Positions 34,041 to 44,560 of a DNA stretch of 64,000 nt are shown in pieces. The DNA is taken from assembly GCA_022376925.1 (NCBI GenBank), contig JAIOJX010000002.1:136224831-136288830 (forward strand). Reading direction: 5' to 3'. The translations under genes were made by a program, and so were the position numbers. Numbering within the stretch: the first letter of the stretch is position 1; the number at the start of each line of letters is the position of its first letter. Below the pieces are notes generated by a model. That model made no database searches, was not told where the DNA came from, and saw nothing but the letters and a program-made list of their open reading frames with translations. The stretch is from Tragulus kanchil (lineage: Eukaryota > Chordata > Mammalia > Artiodactyla > Tragulidae).

Positions 34041-34248
34041 ATGCTTAGTTGCTCAGTCATGTCAGACTCTTTGTGATGCCGTGGACTGTAGCCCACCAGG
34101 CTCTTCTGTCCTTGGGGATTCTCCAGGAAAGAATACTGGAGTGGGCTGTCATTCCTTCTTTTAGGGGATCTTCCCAACCTAGGGACTGAACCCAGATCTC
34201 TCTCATTGCAAGCAGATTCTTTACCATCTGAGCCACCAGGGAAGCCCA
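34041..34248 (-). mobile_element. Bov-tA SINE, duplicate copy
   Basis: Copy of 32908-33116, with the run 'ccaccagggaagccc' restored to the usual length. Confidence 0.85.
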
Positions 34249-34319
34249 GCAACTGGTCTACAGGAGGGCAAAAAGCTTTCCATCTGAACCCCCAGCTGAA
34301 AATAACTCTGAATGTTCAG

Positions 34320-34430
34320 CTTTGTTTTATATAGGTATAGCTGAGTAACAAACCATGTTGTGATAGTTTCAGGTGAAGGGACTTGGCCATACACATCCAT
34401 ATATCTATTTTTACCCAGAATCCCCTTGTG
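34320..34430 (-). mobile_element. L1 3' UTR fragment
   Basis: Reverse-strand L1 3' end in decayed form: 'ggtatagctgagtaacaaac', 'tgatagtttcaggtgaa', 'catacacatccatatatcta'. It is also present cut at 33190-33243. Confidence 0.4.
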
Positions 34431-35028
34431 GCTTCTGGATTTTATGCCACAAGTGAAAGATTTCCTATTCCAAATTTATTTTAAAATCCATCTTTTTAAA
34501 AGTAATTTTTCAACCTCAGCGTTTCTTTGTCCTTTTGTGATTTGTTATAGTTCAATGCATTAGTTAAGGATGTACCACTGTTCGCTCAAAAGGCTAGTCA
34601 GAAGGCTCAATACTATTTATTTAATATTTTATAATTTTCCAATCCAATTGAAATGTTACCTCTGGTGAATTTGATAAATTATTTCTTACAACCTTCCTAG
34701 TACTATGTTGTCTTTGCATTTCTGAGTTAAGTCCTACTTGCTCATGATATATTATTCTTTTATTTTTATTGAATTCTGCTTATAAACATTCTACTTAGGA
34801 ATTTTGCTTTTCAGTGATGAAAATGGTCCGCTATTTTTATTTTACTGCACTCTAATCTGAGTGTGTTCTACAACAAAAAGGATTTGGAATCCCTGATTCC
34901 AGGCCTTAACCCCAGGGTAAAGCTGAAAGTATTCCTCTTTAAAGTGTGCATGTGGGCTGTGTGTGTGTGAACCTCTCCAAGTGGGCAATGAAGTTAGAAA
35001 AATGGGAGAACATATCCACTAACCAGTA
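34431..35028. other. Unassigned AT-rich sequence
   Basis: Nothing recognised. A short GT run lies near 34960. Confidence 0.4.
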
Positions 35029-35165
35029 TTTTTACTTTCCTGTTAGAGATGTAAAAACTGAAGCTTAAGAGAAACTTGGTCATTTGCTTAAAGTCAGAAT
35101 TCAGCCTTAAACCCAAACTCTTTGATGCTTAAGGCTGTGTTCTTATCCTTCTATTACACTGCCAC
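35029..35165 (-). mobile_element. MIR-type SINE
   Basis: Reverse strand MIR core: 'gagatgtaaaaactgaagct', 'taagagaaacttggtcattt', 'attcagccttaaacccaaac', 'gctgtgttcttatcc'. Confidence 0.6.
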
Positions 35166-35515
35166 TCTGCTTGGTTAAAATAACAGTATTTTAAATTATT
35201 ACACATTATTAAATAATGCCTAACACTATCCACATGTTTTTTATAAGAGATAAACCAAGGCAAAAAATTTCCATAAAATCTGAAAATAAAGAGTTGGAAA
35301 AAGTTAACATGAGGCAAATGACAACAAAAAATGAAGGAGACAGAGATCATCATATTGTGTTATATGATGTATACAAAGCAAGGCATATGATAGCGTTCTG
35401 TTTAGGTTAATAAAGTCTCTGTGTGTGCATTTGATGTGGAATGAGTGGAGGCAGGTAGAGAGCGTACACATCGATTGTTGAAGCCGTTGTGTAGTGCTAT
35501 TTAATCTATCTAATT
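35166..35515. other. Unassigned sequence
   Basis: The open frame at 35216-35410 is lysine-rich and lacks any recognised domain. Nothing else is seen. Confidence 0.4.
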
Positions 35516-35528
35516 AAAAATGATTGTT

Positions 35529-35841
35529 GGGCTTCCCCTGGTGGTCCAGTGGGTAAGGACACCGCCTTGCAGTGCAGGGGGCGCCGGTTCGATCCCTGGC
35601 CTGGGAAGATCCCACATGCCGCAGAGCAGCTGGACTGATGTGTCCAATTACCGAGCCAGAGCTCTGGAGCGCATGCGCCCAGAGCCCTCGACAGAGGCCA
35701 CCGCGATGGGAGGCCCACAGGAGCCAAAGAAGGAAGACGAATGAAAATAGAGAAATGAAAGACCAATAGAAGTGGCCCGCCCACTCCCCTCCCTCCCCAA
35801 CCCCCGCCCAAAATAAATAAATAAATAAATCTTTTAAAAAA
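35529..35841 (+). mobile_element. Novel tRNA-Glu SINE, GC-rich-tail form, with 13-bp TSD
   Basis: Plus strand. A and B boxes are perfect ('tggtccagtggg', 'ggttcgatccct'), then 'gcgcatgcgcccagagccct', an internal shortening at 'ctcgacagaggcc', the C-rich stretch, and an (AAAT)n tail. It is flanked by the exact duplication 'aaaaatgattgtt' at 35516-35528 and 35842-35854. A recent, complete insertion of about 313 bp. Confidence 0.9.
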
Positions 35842-36026
35842 AAAAATGATTGTTTTCAAAATATAAGCAACAAACACTCTTCCTCATGTTTAGGAGCTTA
35901 TTGGTTTAGCTGAGGAGTAGGCAAGGGCTCAACTGTTTGTAATGCAAACTGAGAGAGAAACTAGGGAGAGAGGTTATGTACTATGCTAGATGAATACAAA
36001 ACTAAGCCTTAAAGGTGGCGATAAGG

Positions 36027-36330
36027 AGGCTTCCCTGTGGCTCAGTGGTGAAGTCTGCCTGCCCATGCAGGAGGCACAGGTTCCTGGGAAGATCCCACAT
36101 GTTGCGGAGCAACTAAGTCCATGTGACACAATTACTGAGCTTTTGCTTTAAAGCTCAGGAGCTGCAACTACTGAGCCCTTGTTCCCTAGAGCCACTGCTC
36201 CACAACAAGAGCGGCCACTGCAATGAGAAGCCTGTACACTGCAACGAAGAGTAGCCCCTGCTCATCACAACTAGAGAGAAAAAAAAAGCCCAGGTAGTAA
36301 TGAAGACCAAGCACAGCAAAAAGAAAAAGT
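36027..36330 (+). mobile_element. CHR-2-like SINE
   Basis: Plus strand: 'ggcttccctgtggctcagtg', 'atgcaggaggcacaggttcc' (a deletion has removed part of the B box), 'gcggagcaactaagtccatg', 'aagagcggccactgcaatga', 'accaagcacagc'. About 300 bp. A 5'-cut duplicate lies at 37152-37426. Confidence 0.8.
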
Positions 36331-37025
36331 GGCAATAAGATGAGGTGTCATCAAGCATGTTCTCCCATCAAACACGTTGATAATTCTCCCTTTCTGTGGA
36401 AGGTTGAGGAAGAGGGGAGGTCAGGAGGCAACATCCAGGAATGACGGTGGCCGCTCCATGCCTCCTTTTCAAAGCCAAGGAATGTTTTTGATCAGGAAGA
36501 AAAATGAAGAAACAAAACCAACTCAACTTTCCTTATTTCATTCAAACTTGATTGTCCATCCCTTTGCAGTTGCTATGACAACAGCAGCTCTCCTCCTCCT
36601 CCTTTTAGATCTATTTCCAAACTGAGAACAATGAATGTAAAAGATGTGAAAGAAGAAAGAGCAAGTAGGCATTCAAGGCATTAGAATTATTTACCCTAGA
36701 GGAAAGAATGCTAAGAGGCTGCTGTTACATTGCTCTGGTCTATTAAAGGTTGCTATGACATAAGTAGTTTTCTGCTGGGGCCCAAGATAAAGTCAGATTT
36801 ATTTTAACTGGGGGAATAGCTTGAGGGAGAAAAGTCCCTGATAGAAAGTTTTGTGGGACTGCTTTTCCTCTTTCAAAGTAGATTTATGGGGAGGTGCTGG
36901 AATTTTGTATACTGCGGTGATTGTCGTCATTTCCTGAAAAAATCTTGATTGGAAAAGCACCATACCATCACAACAGCAAACATCAAACACGCAGTACTTA
37001 CTGTGTGGGTTCTTATATTTAAGGC
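36331..37025. other. Unassigned sequence
   Basis: No element recognised. The 82-codon frame at 36377-36625 occurs twice through duplication and has a hydrophobic end but no known family. Not called. Confidence 0.4.
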
Positions 37026-37142
37026 TAAAATATCACCCAGAATTGTGTAATTATTGTCTTACTTAATTCTTGCAATAATCCTATGAGGAAGACACCATTA
37101 TTATTCCCATTTTATGAACAAGATAACAGAGGGAAGAGGGAG
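37026..37142 (-). mobile_element. MIR-type fragment, cut by junction
   Basis: Reverse-strand MIR: 'cttgcaataatcctatgagg', 'attattcccattttatgaac'. The full version follows at 38122. Confidence 0.6.
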
Positions 37143-38121
37143 ATCCCAATTTGCCTGCCCATGCAGGAGGCACAGGTTCCTGGGAAGATCCCACATGTTG
37201 CGGAGCAACTAAGTCCATGTGACACAATTACTGAGCTTTTGCTTTAAAGCTCAGGAGCTGCAACTACTGAGCCCTTGTTCCCTAGAGCCACTGCTCCACA
37301 ACAAGAGCGGCCACTGCAATGAGAAGCCTGTACACTGCAACGAAGAGTAGCCCCTGCTCATCACAACTAGAGAGAAAAAAAAAGCCCAGGTAGTAATGAA
37401 GACCAAGCACAGCAAAAAGAAAAAGTGGCAATAAGATGAGGTGTCATCAAGCATGTTCTCCCATCAAACACGTTGATAATTCTCCCTTTCTGTGGAAGGT
37501 TGAGGAAGAGGGGAGGTCAGGAGGCAACATCCAGGAATGACGGTGGCCGCTCCATGCCTCCTTTTCAAAGCCAAGGAATGTTTTTGATCAGGAAGAAAAA
37601 TGAAGAAACAAAACCAACTCAACTTTCCTTATTTCATTCAAACTTGATTGTCCATCCCTTTGCAGTTGCTATGACAACAGCAGCTCTCCTCCTCCTCCTT
37701 TTAGATCTATTTCCAAACTGAGAACAATGAATGTAAAAGATGTGAAAGAAGAAAGAGCAAGTAGGCATTCAAGGCATTAGAATTATTTACCCTAGAGGAA
37801 AGAATGCTAAGAGGCTGCTGTTACATTGCTCTGGTCTATTAAAGGTTGCTATGACATAAGTAGTTTTCTGCTGGGGCCCAAGATAAAGTCAGATTTATTT
37901 TAACTGGAGGGGAATAGCTTGAGGGAGAAAAGTCCCTGATAGAAAGTTTTGTGGGACTGCTTTTCCTCTTTCAAAGTAGATTTATGGGGAGGTGCTGGAA
38001 TTTTGTATACTGCGGTGATTGTCGTCATTTCCTGAAAAAATCTTGATTGGAAAAGCACCATACCATCACAACAGCAAACATCAAACACGCAGTACTTACT
38101 GTGTGGGTTCTTATATTTAAG

Positions 38122-38450
38122 GCTAAAATATCACCCAGAATTGTGTAATTATTGTCTTACTTAATTCTTGCAATAATCCTATGAGGAAGACACCATTATT
38201 ATTCCCATTTTATGAACAAGATAACAGAGGGAAGAGGGAGGGAATATATAGCTGATTCACGTTGTTATATAGCAGAAACTAACACAACATTGTAAAGCAA
38301 TTATGCTCCAATTAAATAATTAATTAGTTAATTTTTTTTTTTAAAAAAACAGAGGGTTGGAGAGCTTAGCACCTTGCCTGAGGTCACATAGTTGATAAAT
38401 GGCAGAGTTGGTATTTGGATGCAGAAAATCTGTATTCTTAACCAGGGATG
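38122..38450 (-). mobile_element. MIR-type SINE split by an L1 3' end
   Basis: The left part (38122-38240) has 'caataatcctatgaggaaga' and 'cccattttatgaacaagata'. The right part (38351-38450) has 'cttgcctgaggtcacatagt', 'aaatggcagagttggtattt'. The two are colinear halves of one MIR separated by the L1 insertion. Confidence 0.65.
38241..38350 (+). mobile_element. L1 3' terminal fragment
   Basis: Plus-strand extreme 3' end of an artiodactyl L1: 'tatagctgattcacgttg', 'actaacacaacattgtaaag', 'ttatgctccaattaa', then a poly-A-like tail. A short target duplication, 'aacagaggg', is seen on both sides. Confidence 0.7.
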
Positions 38451-39114
38451 GTTTCTTATGTTAGATATTTTCTTTCTTGAAACCTAATTCTGTTGGGCTC
38501 TTGGGAGGAATCCTGAAAAAAGTCCTTGCAGATGTGGGTTCTAATCGTATCTTTCACTGAGTCATTTGTTAACAACTATTTGTTGAATGCCTACTATATG
38601 CAATCTCTAGCTAAGCACTGGGGATGCAGAGGAGAAGGGATGGGCCAAGGTCTCTTATAGCTTATAGGAAAAGACCACAGACAGAACAAACAAATGAATA
38701 TGATAATTTACAGTCCTAACAAATGCTATGAAGGAAACCAACTGGTTAATGATATAGGGAATATGGGGTGGAGGTAGGAGGGTAGGCTGCCTTAGGTAGG
38801 ATGCTTGGGGAAGACCTTTCTAAGAAGATGATCATTTGAATTAAGATCCAGATGATTGCAAGGAGCCATGTGTGCATCTGGGAGAAGAATCTTCTAGCCA
38901 GAAGAGTAGGAAATACAAATTTGGGAACAGGTGTGAGGTGGGACACTGGGCTTACAACACAGCAAACCAGGGCACTGGAGCCAAAGGGTAACTGTAGATG
39001 AATTTGGTGAGTTGGGTTGTGGATCTGCTGTTGGCATCTAGTGGGCAGAGTCCATGGATGCTGCTAACTAAACCTCTTACTATGTACAGGACAGCTCCCA
39101 CCAAAAGAATTATT

Positions 39115-39300
39115 GTCGTGTTGTTGTTCAGTTGCTAAGTTGTGTGTGACTCTTTGTGACCCCATGGATTGCAGCAATCCAAGGTCCCCGGTTGTTCACT
39201 CTCTCCTGGAGTTTGCTCAAATTCATGTCCAGTGAGCTGGAAATACCATCTAACCATCTCGTTCTCTACTGTCACCTTCTCCTTTTGTTTTCACTCTTTC
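39115..39300 (-). mobile_element. BovB (RTE) 3' fragment
   Basis: Reverse strand: 'gttgttcagttgctaagttg', 'tgactctttgtgaccccatg', 'ctggagtttgctcaaattca', 'accatctaaccatctcg'. Confidence 0.75.
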
Positions 39301-39594
39301 CCAGCAAAAGGATCATCCATCCCTAGATACCCAAAGCACCAAGGTTGAAAAGTTTATCTCTGTATACCAACACTGACTTCCATATACAAAAGAGATTGGA
39401 TTTCATTGTAAGGAAGGTGAACCCATCAGATGACTTGAAGCAGTGGGATATCCTTATGGAATTTACATTTCAGAAGACAACCTTGACTACTGACTAGAAA
39501 CTACTTTGTAGTAGATCAAGTGTAAAAGCAGAAAGAGCAATGAGCAAATTTTTTTTTCCTCGAGTTTTATAATCCATCGTTTAAAATTGTGTCT

Positions 39595-39848
39595 TCTTTT
39601 ATTGGTTTTTTATTTATTTATTTTCATCCATATTTATTCTTTGGCCTGTGTGGACCTCCCATCGCAGTAGCCTCTCTTGTTGCAGAGCACCGGCTCTGCG
39701 CACATGCTCTCCAGAGTGCTGGCTTGTAATTGGACACACTGGTCCAACCACTCCACTGCACGTGGGATCTTCCCAGGCCAGGGATCGAACCGGCACCCCT
39801 TGCACTGCAAGGTAGACTCTTTACCCATTGGACCACCAGGGAATCCCC
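39595..39848 (-). mobile_element. Novel tRNA-Glu SINE, GAGGCC-tail form
   Basis: Reverse strand: tail at left ('tcttttattggttttttatt'), body 'tggcctgtgtggacctccca', 'tctcttgttgcagagcaccg', B box region 'ccagggatcgaaccggcacc', head end 'ggaccaccagggaatccccc'. About 255 bp. Target duplication not obvious. Confidence 0.8.
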
Positions 39849-40215
39849 CCAATTTTTTTTAATGTAGAAGCGGTAAGTATTTCAGGTGAATGAAATGGGG
39901 GCTTGGTTTAGGGATCAGTAGTGGAGAGGAAGAGAAATGGAAGGATATGGGAGGCAGAGGTGATCAGGCTGCTGATGGATTGGATGTGGGGATTGGATGA
40001 CAGAAAGGAATCAAAGATGGCCCTCGGGGGATGGCCCATGCAGTGAGGCAGGAGGACACTGCAACTGTATATTTATCCTCAGAGGAGGGAGTTTGGGGAC
40101 AATGCAGATAGACCAAGAGCTTTCTCCTGGACATGCCTGATTTAATAAACCTATTCACTGGACAAGGGGAGGTGTCATCTAGGCTGCTGGAAATGCAGTC
40201 ACATAAGAGACTTCT

Positions 40216-40537
40216 GGCCTTCCCTGGTGGTCCAGTGGGTAAGGACACCGCCTTGCAGTGCAAGGGGCGCCAGTTCGATCCCTGGCCTGGGAAGATCCCA
40301 CGTGCCGCGGAGCGGCTGGACCGATGTGTCCAATTACCAAGCTGGAGCTCTGGAGCGCATGCGCCCAGAGCCAGTGCTCTGCGACAACAGAGGCCACTGC
40401 GATGGGAGGCCCACACGGGCCAAAGAACGAAGATGGATGAAAACAGAGAAATGAAGGGCCAATAGAAGTGGTCTGCCTGCACCCCCCTCCCCAACCCATC
40501 CCCCCAAAATAAATAAATAATAAATAGTTAAAAAAAA
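40216..40537 (+). mobile_element. Novel tRNA-Glu SINE, GC-rich-tail form, with 11-bp TSD
   Basis: Plus strand, head 'ggccttccctggtggtccag', intact B box 'agttcgatccctggcctggg', body 'gagcgcatgcgcccagagcc', C-rich 3' stretch and AAATA-type tail. Flanked by the exact duplication 'aagagacttct' (40205-40215 and 40538-40548). Confidence 0.9.
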
Positions 40538-40651
40538 AAGAGACTTCTTATCACTGTGGTCTTTTAGAAAATGAACAATGGCTTTAAAATTCTATGACCC
40601 TAGAGGCTGGAGATAAAGGATGGGATCTAATGCACTGCAGCAGCATCACCT

Positions 40652-40872
40652 GGGGCTTCCCAAGTGGCACAGTGGTAAAGAATATGACTGCCAATGCAAG
40701 AGACTCATGAGACGCAGGTTTGATCCCAGGGTCTGGAATATGCCCTGGAGAAGGAAATGGCAACCCACTCTGGCATTCTTGCCTGGAAAATCCCATGGAC
40801 AGAGGCGCCTAGTGGGCTACAGTCCATGGGGTCACAAAGAGTTGGACATGACTGAGTGACTGAGCAACATGA
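40652..40872 (+). mobile_element. Bov-tA SINE
   Basis: Plus strand: 'ggggcttcccaagtggcaca', 'agacgcaggtttgatcccag', 'atgccctggagaaggaaatg', 'gggctacagtccatggggtc', 'catgactgagtgactgagca'. Duplicate at 41756-41976. Confidence 0.85.
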
Positions 40873-41683
40873 CCCAGTTATTCATCTCACCAAAATTTCC
40901 CCTCAGCACACCACTGTGAGACAAGAGATGAGGTTACTTTTATTTTGCAGAAACCAGATTATGCTGCTGAAGAACTGACATTCCTCAGGAGCCAGAGTGA
41001 ATCAGTTGTTGAATAATCCCCTGGGAGCCTCCCAAGAGCTAGGTTTGGGATCTCCCCAGCAGATGATGGAGATAAATAGAAACATTAATAAAACTGCACT
41101 GTGCTAAGGAAGGGGGCTGTTTGAATCTCCAAGGAGTGGGTGGGATCTTGGAACATTATAACTCTAGTTCTCATCAGTGTCTTTCTCAGTGGCCCAGAGG
41201 CTCTGGTCTGTGTCTCTTCCTGATTGTGCATTCTTGACAAACGTTGGAAGGGACTAATGTAGGTAAAATGCCTTTTTAAAAAATATGTAGCTGTTTTCTT
41301 GGTATCTATCCACAGGTTGTAAAAGGAATCATTCTTTGAAGCAACCTGGAGTCAAATGAACTGAAACTTTTTTTGGAAGGGGCGGGGGAGTTTGGGAGGA
41401 GGAGATGTGATGGTATGAGAGAAAAAGAAGACAGAGTAAACTTGTTTTGATTTGATAATGAGTGTGGGCAGCCTTGGGAGCAGGGCACACACTCCATTTT
41501 CTTGCCCATGTCAGACTTTCCTGGCTGAGACAGAGTAATGCCCAGAGGAAATAATCTGACTGTTACTGGAAATTAAAAGGAGAATGTCAGGTCTCCCAGA
41601 GGACCATTGCTAATTGTAGGAGCAGAGAGCCATTTTTGTTTGCTGTTCGTTACTGGTGGAAAAGTGAAATGAGCCCCATTTTG
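40873..41683. other. Unassigned sequence
   Basis: Unique-looking DNA with no recognised element. The reverse frame at 41306-41509 is serine- and proline-rich, without a family match. Confidence 0.4.
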
Positions 41684-41755
41684 GGCTTTAAAATTCTATG
41701 ACCCTAGAGGCTGGAGATAAAGGATGGGATCTAATGCACTGCAGCAGCATCACCT

Positions 41756-41976
41756 GGGGCTTCCCAAGTGGCACAGTGGTAAAGAATATGACTGCCAATG
41801 CAAGAGACTCATGAGACGCAGGTTTGATCCCAGGGTCTGGAATATGCCCTGGAGAAGGAAATGGCAACCCACTCTGGCATTCTTGCCTGGAAAATCCCAT
41901 GGACAGAGGCGCCTAGTGGGCTACAGTCCATGGGGTCACAAAGAGTTGGACATGACTGAGTGACTGAGCAACATGA
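41756..41976 (+). mobile_element. Bov-tA SINE, duplicate copy
   Basis: Second copy of 40652-40872 through duplication 12. Confidence 0.85.
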
Positions 41977-42902
41977 CCCAGTTATTCATCTCACCAAAAT
42001 TTCCCCTCAGCACACCACTGTGAGACAAGAGATGAGGTTACTTTTATTTTGCAGAAACCAGATTATGCTGCTGAAGAACTGACATTCCTCAGGAGCCAGA
42101 GTGAATCAGTTGTTGAATAATCCCCTGGGAGCCTCCCAAGAGCTAGGTTTGGGATCTCCCCAGCAGATGATGGAGATAAATAGAAACATTAATAAAACTG
42201 CACTGTGCTAAGGAAGGGGGCTGTTTGAATCTCCAAGGAGTGGGTGGGATCTTGGAACATTATAACTCTAGTTCTCATCAGTGTCTTTCTCAGTGGCCCA
42301 GAGGCTCTGGTCTGTGTCTCTTCCTGATTGTGCATTCTTGACAAACGTTGGAAGGGACTAATGTAGGTAAAATGCCTTTTTAAAAAATATGTAGCTGTTT
42401 TCTTGGTATCTATCCACAGGTTGTAAAAGGAATCATTCTTTGAAGCAACCTGGAGTCAAATGAACTGAAACTTTTTTTGGAAGGGGCGGGGGAGTTTGGG
42501 AGGAGGAGATGTGATGGTATGAGAGAAAAAGAAGACAGAGTAAACTTGTTTTGATTTGATAATGAGTGTGGGCAGCCTTGGGAGCAGGGCACACACTCCA
42601 TTTTCTTGCCCATGTCAGACTTTCCTGGCTGAGACAGAGTAATGCCCAGAGGAAATAATCTGACTGTTACTGGAAATTAAAAGGAGAATGTCAGGTCTCC
42701 CAGAGGACCATTGCTAATTGTAGGAGCAGAGAGCCATTTTTGTTTGCTGTTCGTTACTGGTGGAAAAGTGAAATGAGCCCCATTTTGATGAAGTGTCCTG
42801 GCACTTGTGAAACATTCCATGAAGGGCATGATCTCCAAGACATCCATTCTACTGAACCAGAGAGCTAAGTCAAGAAAAAATCTTGGCAGTTAGTCTATAG
42901 AT

Positions 42903-42983
42903 AAGAGAGAATGAGAGAGAGAGAGACAGAAACAGAGAGAGAGAGAGGGAGAAGGAGAGACACAGAGACAGACAGGGAGAGAT
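42903..42983. repeat. (GA)n-rich purine tract
   Basis: About 80 bp of imperfect GA repeats with AC and GGGA interruptions. Confidence 0.85.
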
Positions 42984-43104
42984 TAACATGGGTAAATAAT
43001 TTTTCAAAGGCTTGCTATATGCCAATCCTGGTTATATGGATGCAGTGATGAAACAAGCAGTCTTGGGCAATTATTTTGTATTTCTTAGCCATACAGTTTC
43101 TGTT

Positions 43105-43327
43105 GTACACCTGTGCTCAGTTGCTAAGTGGTGTCCAACGTTTTTGACCCCATGAACTGTAGCCCATGAGGTTCCACTGTCCATGGGATTCTCTAGGCAA
43201 GAATACTGGACTGGGTTGCCATTTCCTCCTGCAGGGGATCTTCTCGACCCAGGGATTAAACTTGTGTCTCCAGTGTCTCCTGCATTGACAGGTGGGTTCT
43301 TTACCACTGAGCTACCTGGAAAACCCA
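43105..43327 (-). mobile_element. Bov-tA SINE
   Basis: Reverse strand: 'gctcagttgctaagtggtgt', 'gggattctctaggcaagaat', 'tgcaggggatcttctcgacc', head end 'gagctacctggaaaaccc'. A ten-base 'gtctccagt' type repeat lies near 43266-43281. Confidence 0.85.
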
Positions 43328-43374
43328 CAGTTTCCTCACAACCAATCATTTCTGTTGTCATAGTGTCAACTTAA

Positions 43375-43835
43375 AAAAAACAAAGAACATGAGAGTTGTG
43401 AATTTAAGTTTTCATTCAGGGTCTTACTGAAGACTATAGCCTGGGAGATAGCTCTGAATAACTGCTCTGAAGAGGGAGAGAAGTTAGTTTATATATGATT
43501 TTTTTCTTTCTTTTTTGCTTAAGAAATAATGCAGTCAAAAGTATATATCTTGGTAAAAGATTCGTGCTAATCAGAACAGACATCTCAGGTTGAGGATTTT
43601 AGTGCTTTTCTATGTATGGAAAGATGTAAGAATCTTGGGCCATTGCAATTCTTCATCTAACTATCTAAGAGCCTGTTTATCCAAAGCACAGAGGACCTCA
43701 TTCTGATCTTCATCCTGAATTCCTCTGAGTGCACTGGGTGACTGTAGTGAGTTGTGACTTAATTCTCATAGAACGGATTGGTGAACAATGCTCTGTTTTT
43801 CTTCCTTTTTCACAGTAGCAGAAAAGTAGCATAGA
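43375..43835 (-). mobile_element. ERV LTR-like fragment (uncertain)
   Basis: The order 'gaacatgagagttgtgaatt', 'tgaagactatagcctgggag', 'gcttttctatgtatggaaag', 'aaagcacagaggacctcatt', 'cctctgagtgcactgggtga', 'gaacaatgctctgttttt' recalls a ruminant endogenous retrovirus LTR read on the reverse strand. There is no internal gag, pol or env sequence. It would be a solo, decayed LTR. The name is not recalled with certainty. Confidence 0.4.
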
Positions 43836-44006
43836 TATATGGAAAGGAAGGAGTGTGACTTCCTATTAAACTTTCTTTTTAAAGAAATTCTTATTGGAGC
43901 ATAGTTGATTTACAATGTTGTATTAGCTTATGCTGTAGAGAAAAGTGAATCAGTTATATATACCCACTCTTTTTAGTTGTTTTTTTTTTTTTAAGTTTAC
44001 TTATTT

Positions 44007-44267
44007 GGGCTTCCCTGGTGGTCCAGTGGGTAAAGAGTCTGCCTTGCAGTACAAGGGGCACAGATTTGATCCCTGGCCCAGGAAGATCCCATGTGCCGCA
44101 GCACTGCTGGACCTGTGTGTCCAATGACGAGCCAGCGCTTTAGAGCACATGCGTCCAGAGCTGGTGCTCTGCAACAAGAGAGGCCACTGCAATGGGAGGC
44201 CCACACAGGCCGAGGAATAAAGATGGATGAAAATCAATAAAAAATCAATAAAAAGAGGCCAAAAAAA
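44007..44267 (+). mobile_element. Novel tRNA-Glu SINE, GAGGCC-tail form, with 10-bp TSD
   Basis: Plus strand head at 44007, 'taaagagtctgccttgcagt', B box 'gatttgatccct' (degenerate), 'gcaacaagagaggccactgc', end 'aataaaaagaggcc'. Exact duplication 'ttacttattt' at 43997-44006 and 44268-44277. It sits in the T-rich tail of the CHR-1 at 44272. Confidence 0.85.
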
Positions 44268-44271
44268 TTAC

Positions 44272-44418
44272 TTATTTATACTCTACCAAGTCTTAATTGC
44301 AGCATGTGGAATCTTTTAGTTGAGGTATGTGGAACCTAGTTCTCTGACCAGGGATTGAACACAGGCCCCCTGCGTTGGGAGTGCAGAGCCTTAGCTGCTG
44401 GACCACCAGGGACATTCT
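44272..44418 (-). mobile_element. CHR-1-like SINE
   Basis: Reverse strand: 'taccaagtcttaattgcagc', 'cctagttctctgaccaggga', 'ctgctggaccaccagggac'. Its A-tail is split by the novel SINE. Confidence 0.75.
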
Positions 44419-44560
44419 TATCCATTCTTTTTTTAGATTCTTTTCTCATTGAACTCATTTCAGAGTAATGAGAAGCATTCCTTGTGCTATACACTAGGTC
44501 CTTATCAGTTATCTATTTCATACATAATAATATGTATATGTCAAACCCAATCTCCCAATA

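Larger units (their letters stand above)
32104..34378. repeat. Tandem ~1.13 kb duplication 10 (second of a chain)
   Basis: Bases 32104-33243 recur at 33244-34378 (offset 1132). Copy 2 begins with a damaged version of the start ('ggcgttcggggcttttgccc' for 32109-32133). It begins where duplication 9 ends, so 31023-33243 is composed wholly of duplicated halves. Confidence 0.9.
36056..38240. repeat. Tandem ~1.09 kb duplication 11
   Basis: Bases 36056-37142 recur at 37152-38240 (offset 1096, then 1098 after a change near 36808/37906). Nine filler bases. Copy 2 begins inside a CHR-2 SINE, so the second SINE lacks its head. Confidence 0.9.
38560..40130 (-). mobile_element. L2-like fossil, interrupted
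   Basis: Antisense L2-type landmarks in order: 'tatttgttgaatgcctacta', 'agcactggggatgcag' (38610), 'gggaagacctttctaagaag', 'tcttctagccagaagag', then after insertions 'tggattggatgtggggat' (39976) and 'ggaatcaaagatggccctc'. Broken by a BovB piece (39115) and a novel SINE (39595). Very old and non-coding. Confidence 0.45.
40580..42787. repeat. Exact 1104-bp tandem duplication 12
   Basis: Bases 40580-41683 recur at 41684-42787 with no filler, and I saw no difference. The join is clean: '...cattttg' runs straight into 'ggctttaaaattc'. This is the cleanest of the 18. Confidence 0.9.
43876..44560 (-). mobile_element. L1 3' UTR hosting nested SINEs
   Basis: The left part (43876-43975) has 'tattggagcatagttgattt', 'acaatgttgtattagctta'. 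The right part (44419-44560) has 'gattcttttctcattgaact', 'gtgctatacactaggtcctt', 'tcaaacccaatctcccaa'. They are colinear antisense L1 3' UTR, separated by a CHR-1, which itself contains a novel SINE. Confidence 0.7.

Noticed and set aside
36377..36625. A conserved small protein, because the frame occurs twice
   Set aside because: The second occurrence (37473-37721) is the duplicated block, so the identity says nothing about selection.
39964..40494. A 176-codon reverse open frame, the longest in the window
   Set aside because: Most of it lies in the novel SINE at 40216-40537; the rest is in an L2-like fossil. No domain and no exon structure.
43375..43835. A complete endogenous retrovirus
   Set aside because: Only LTR-like sequence is seen here and at 48870; no gag, pol or env resemblance in any frame nearby.
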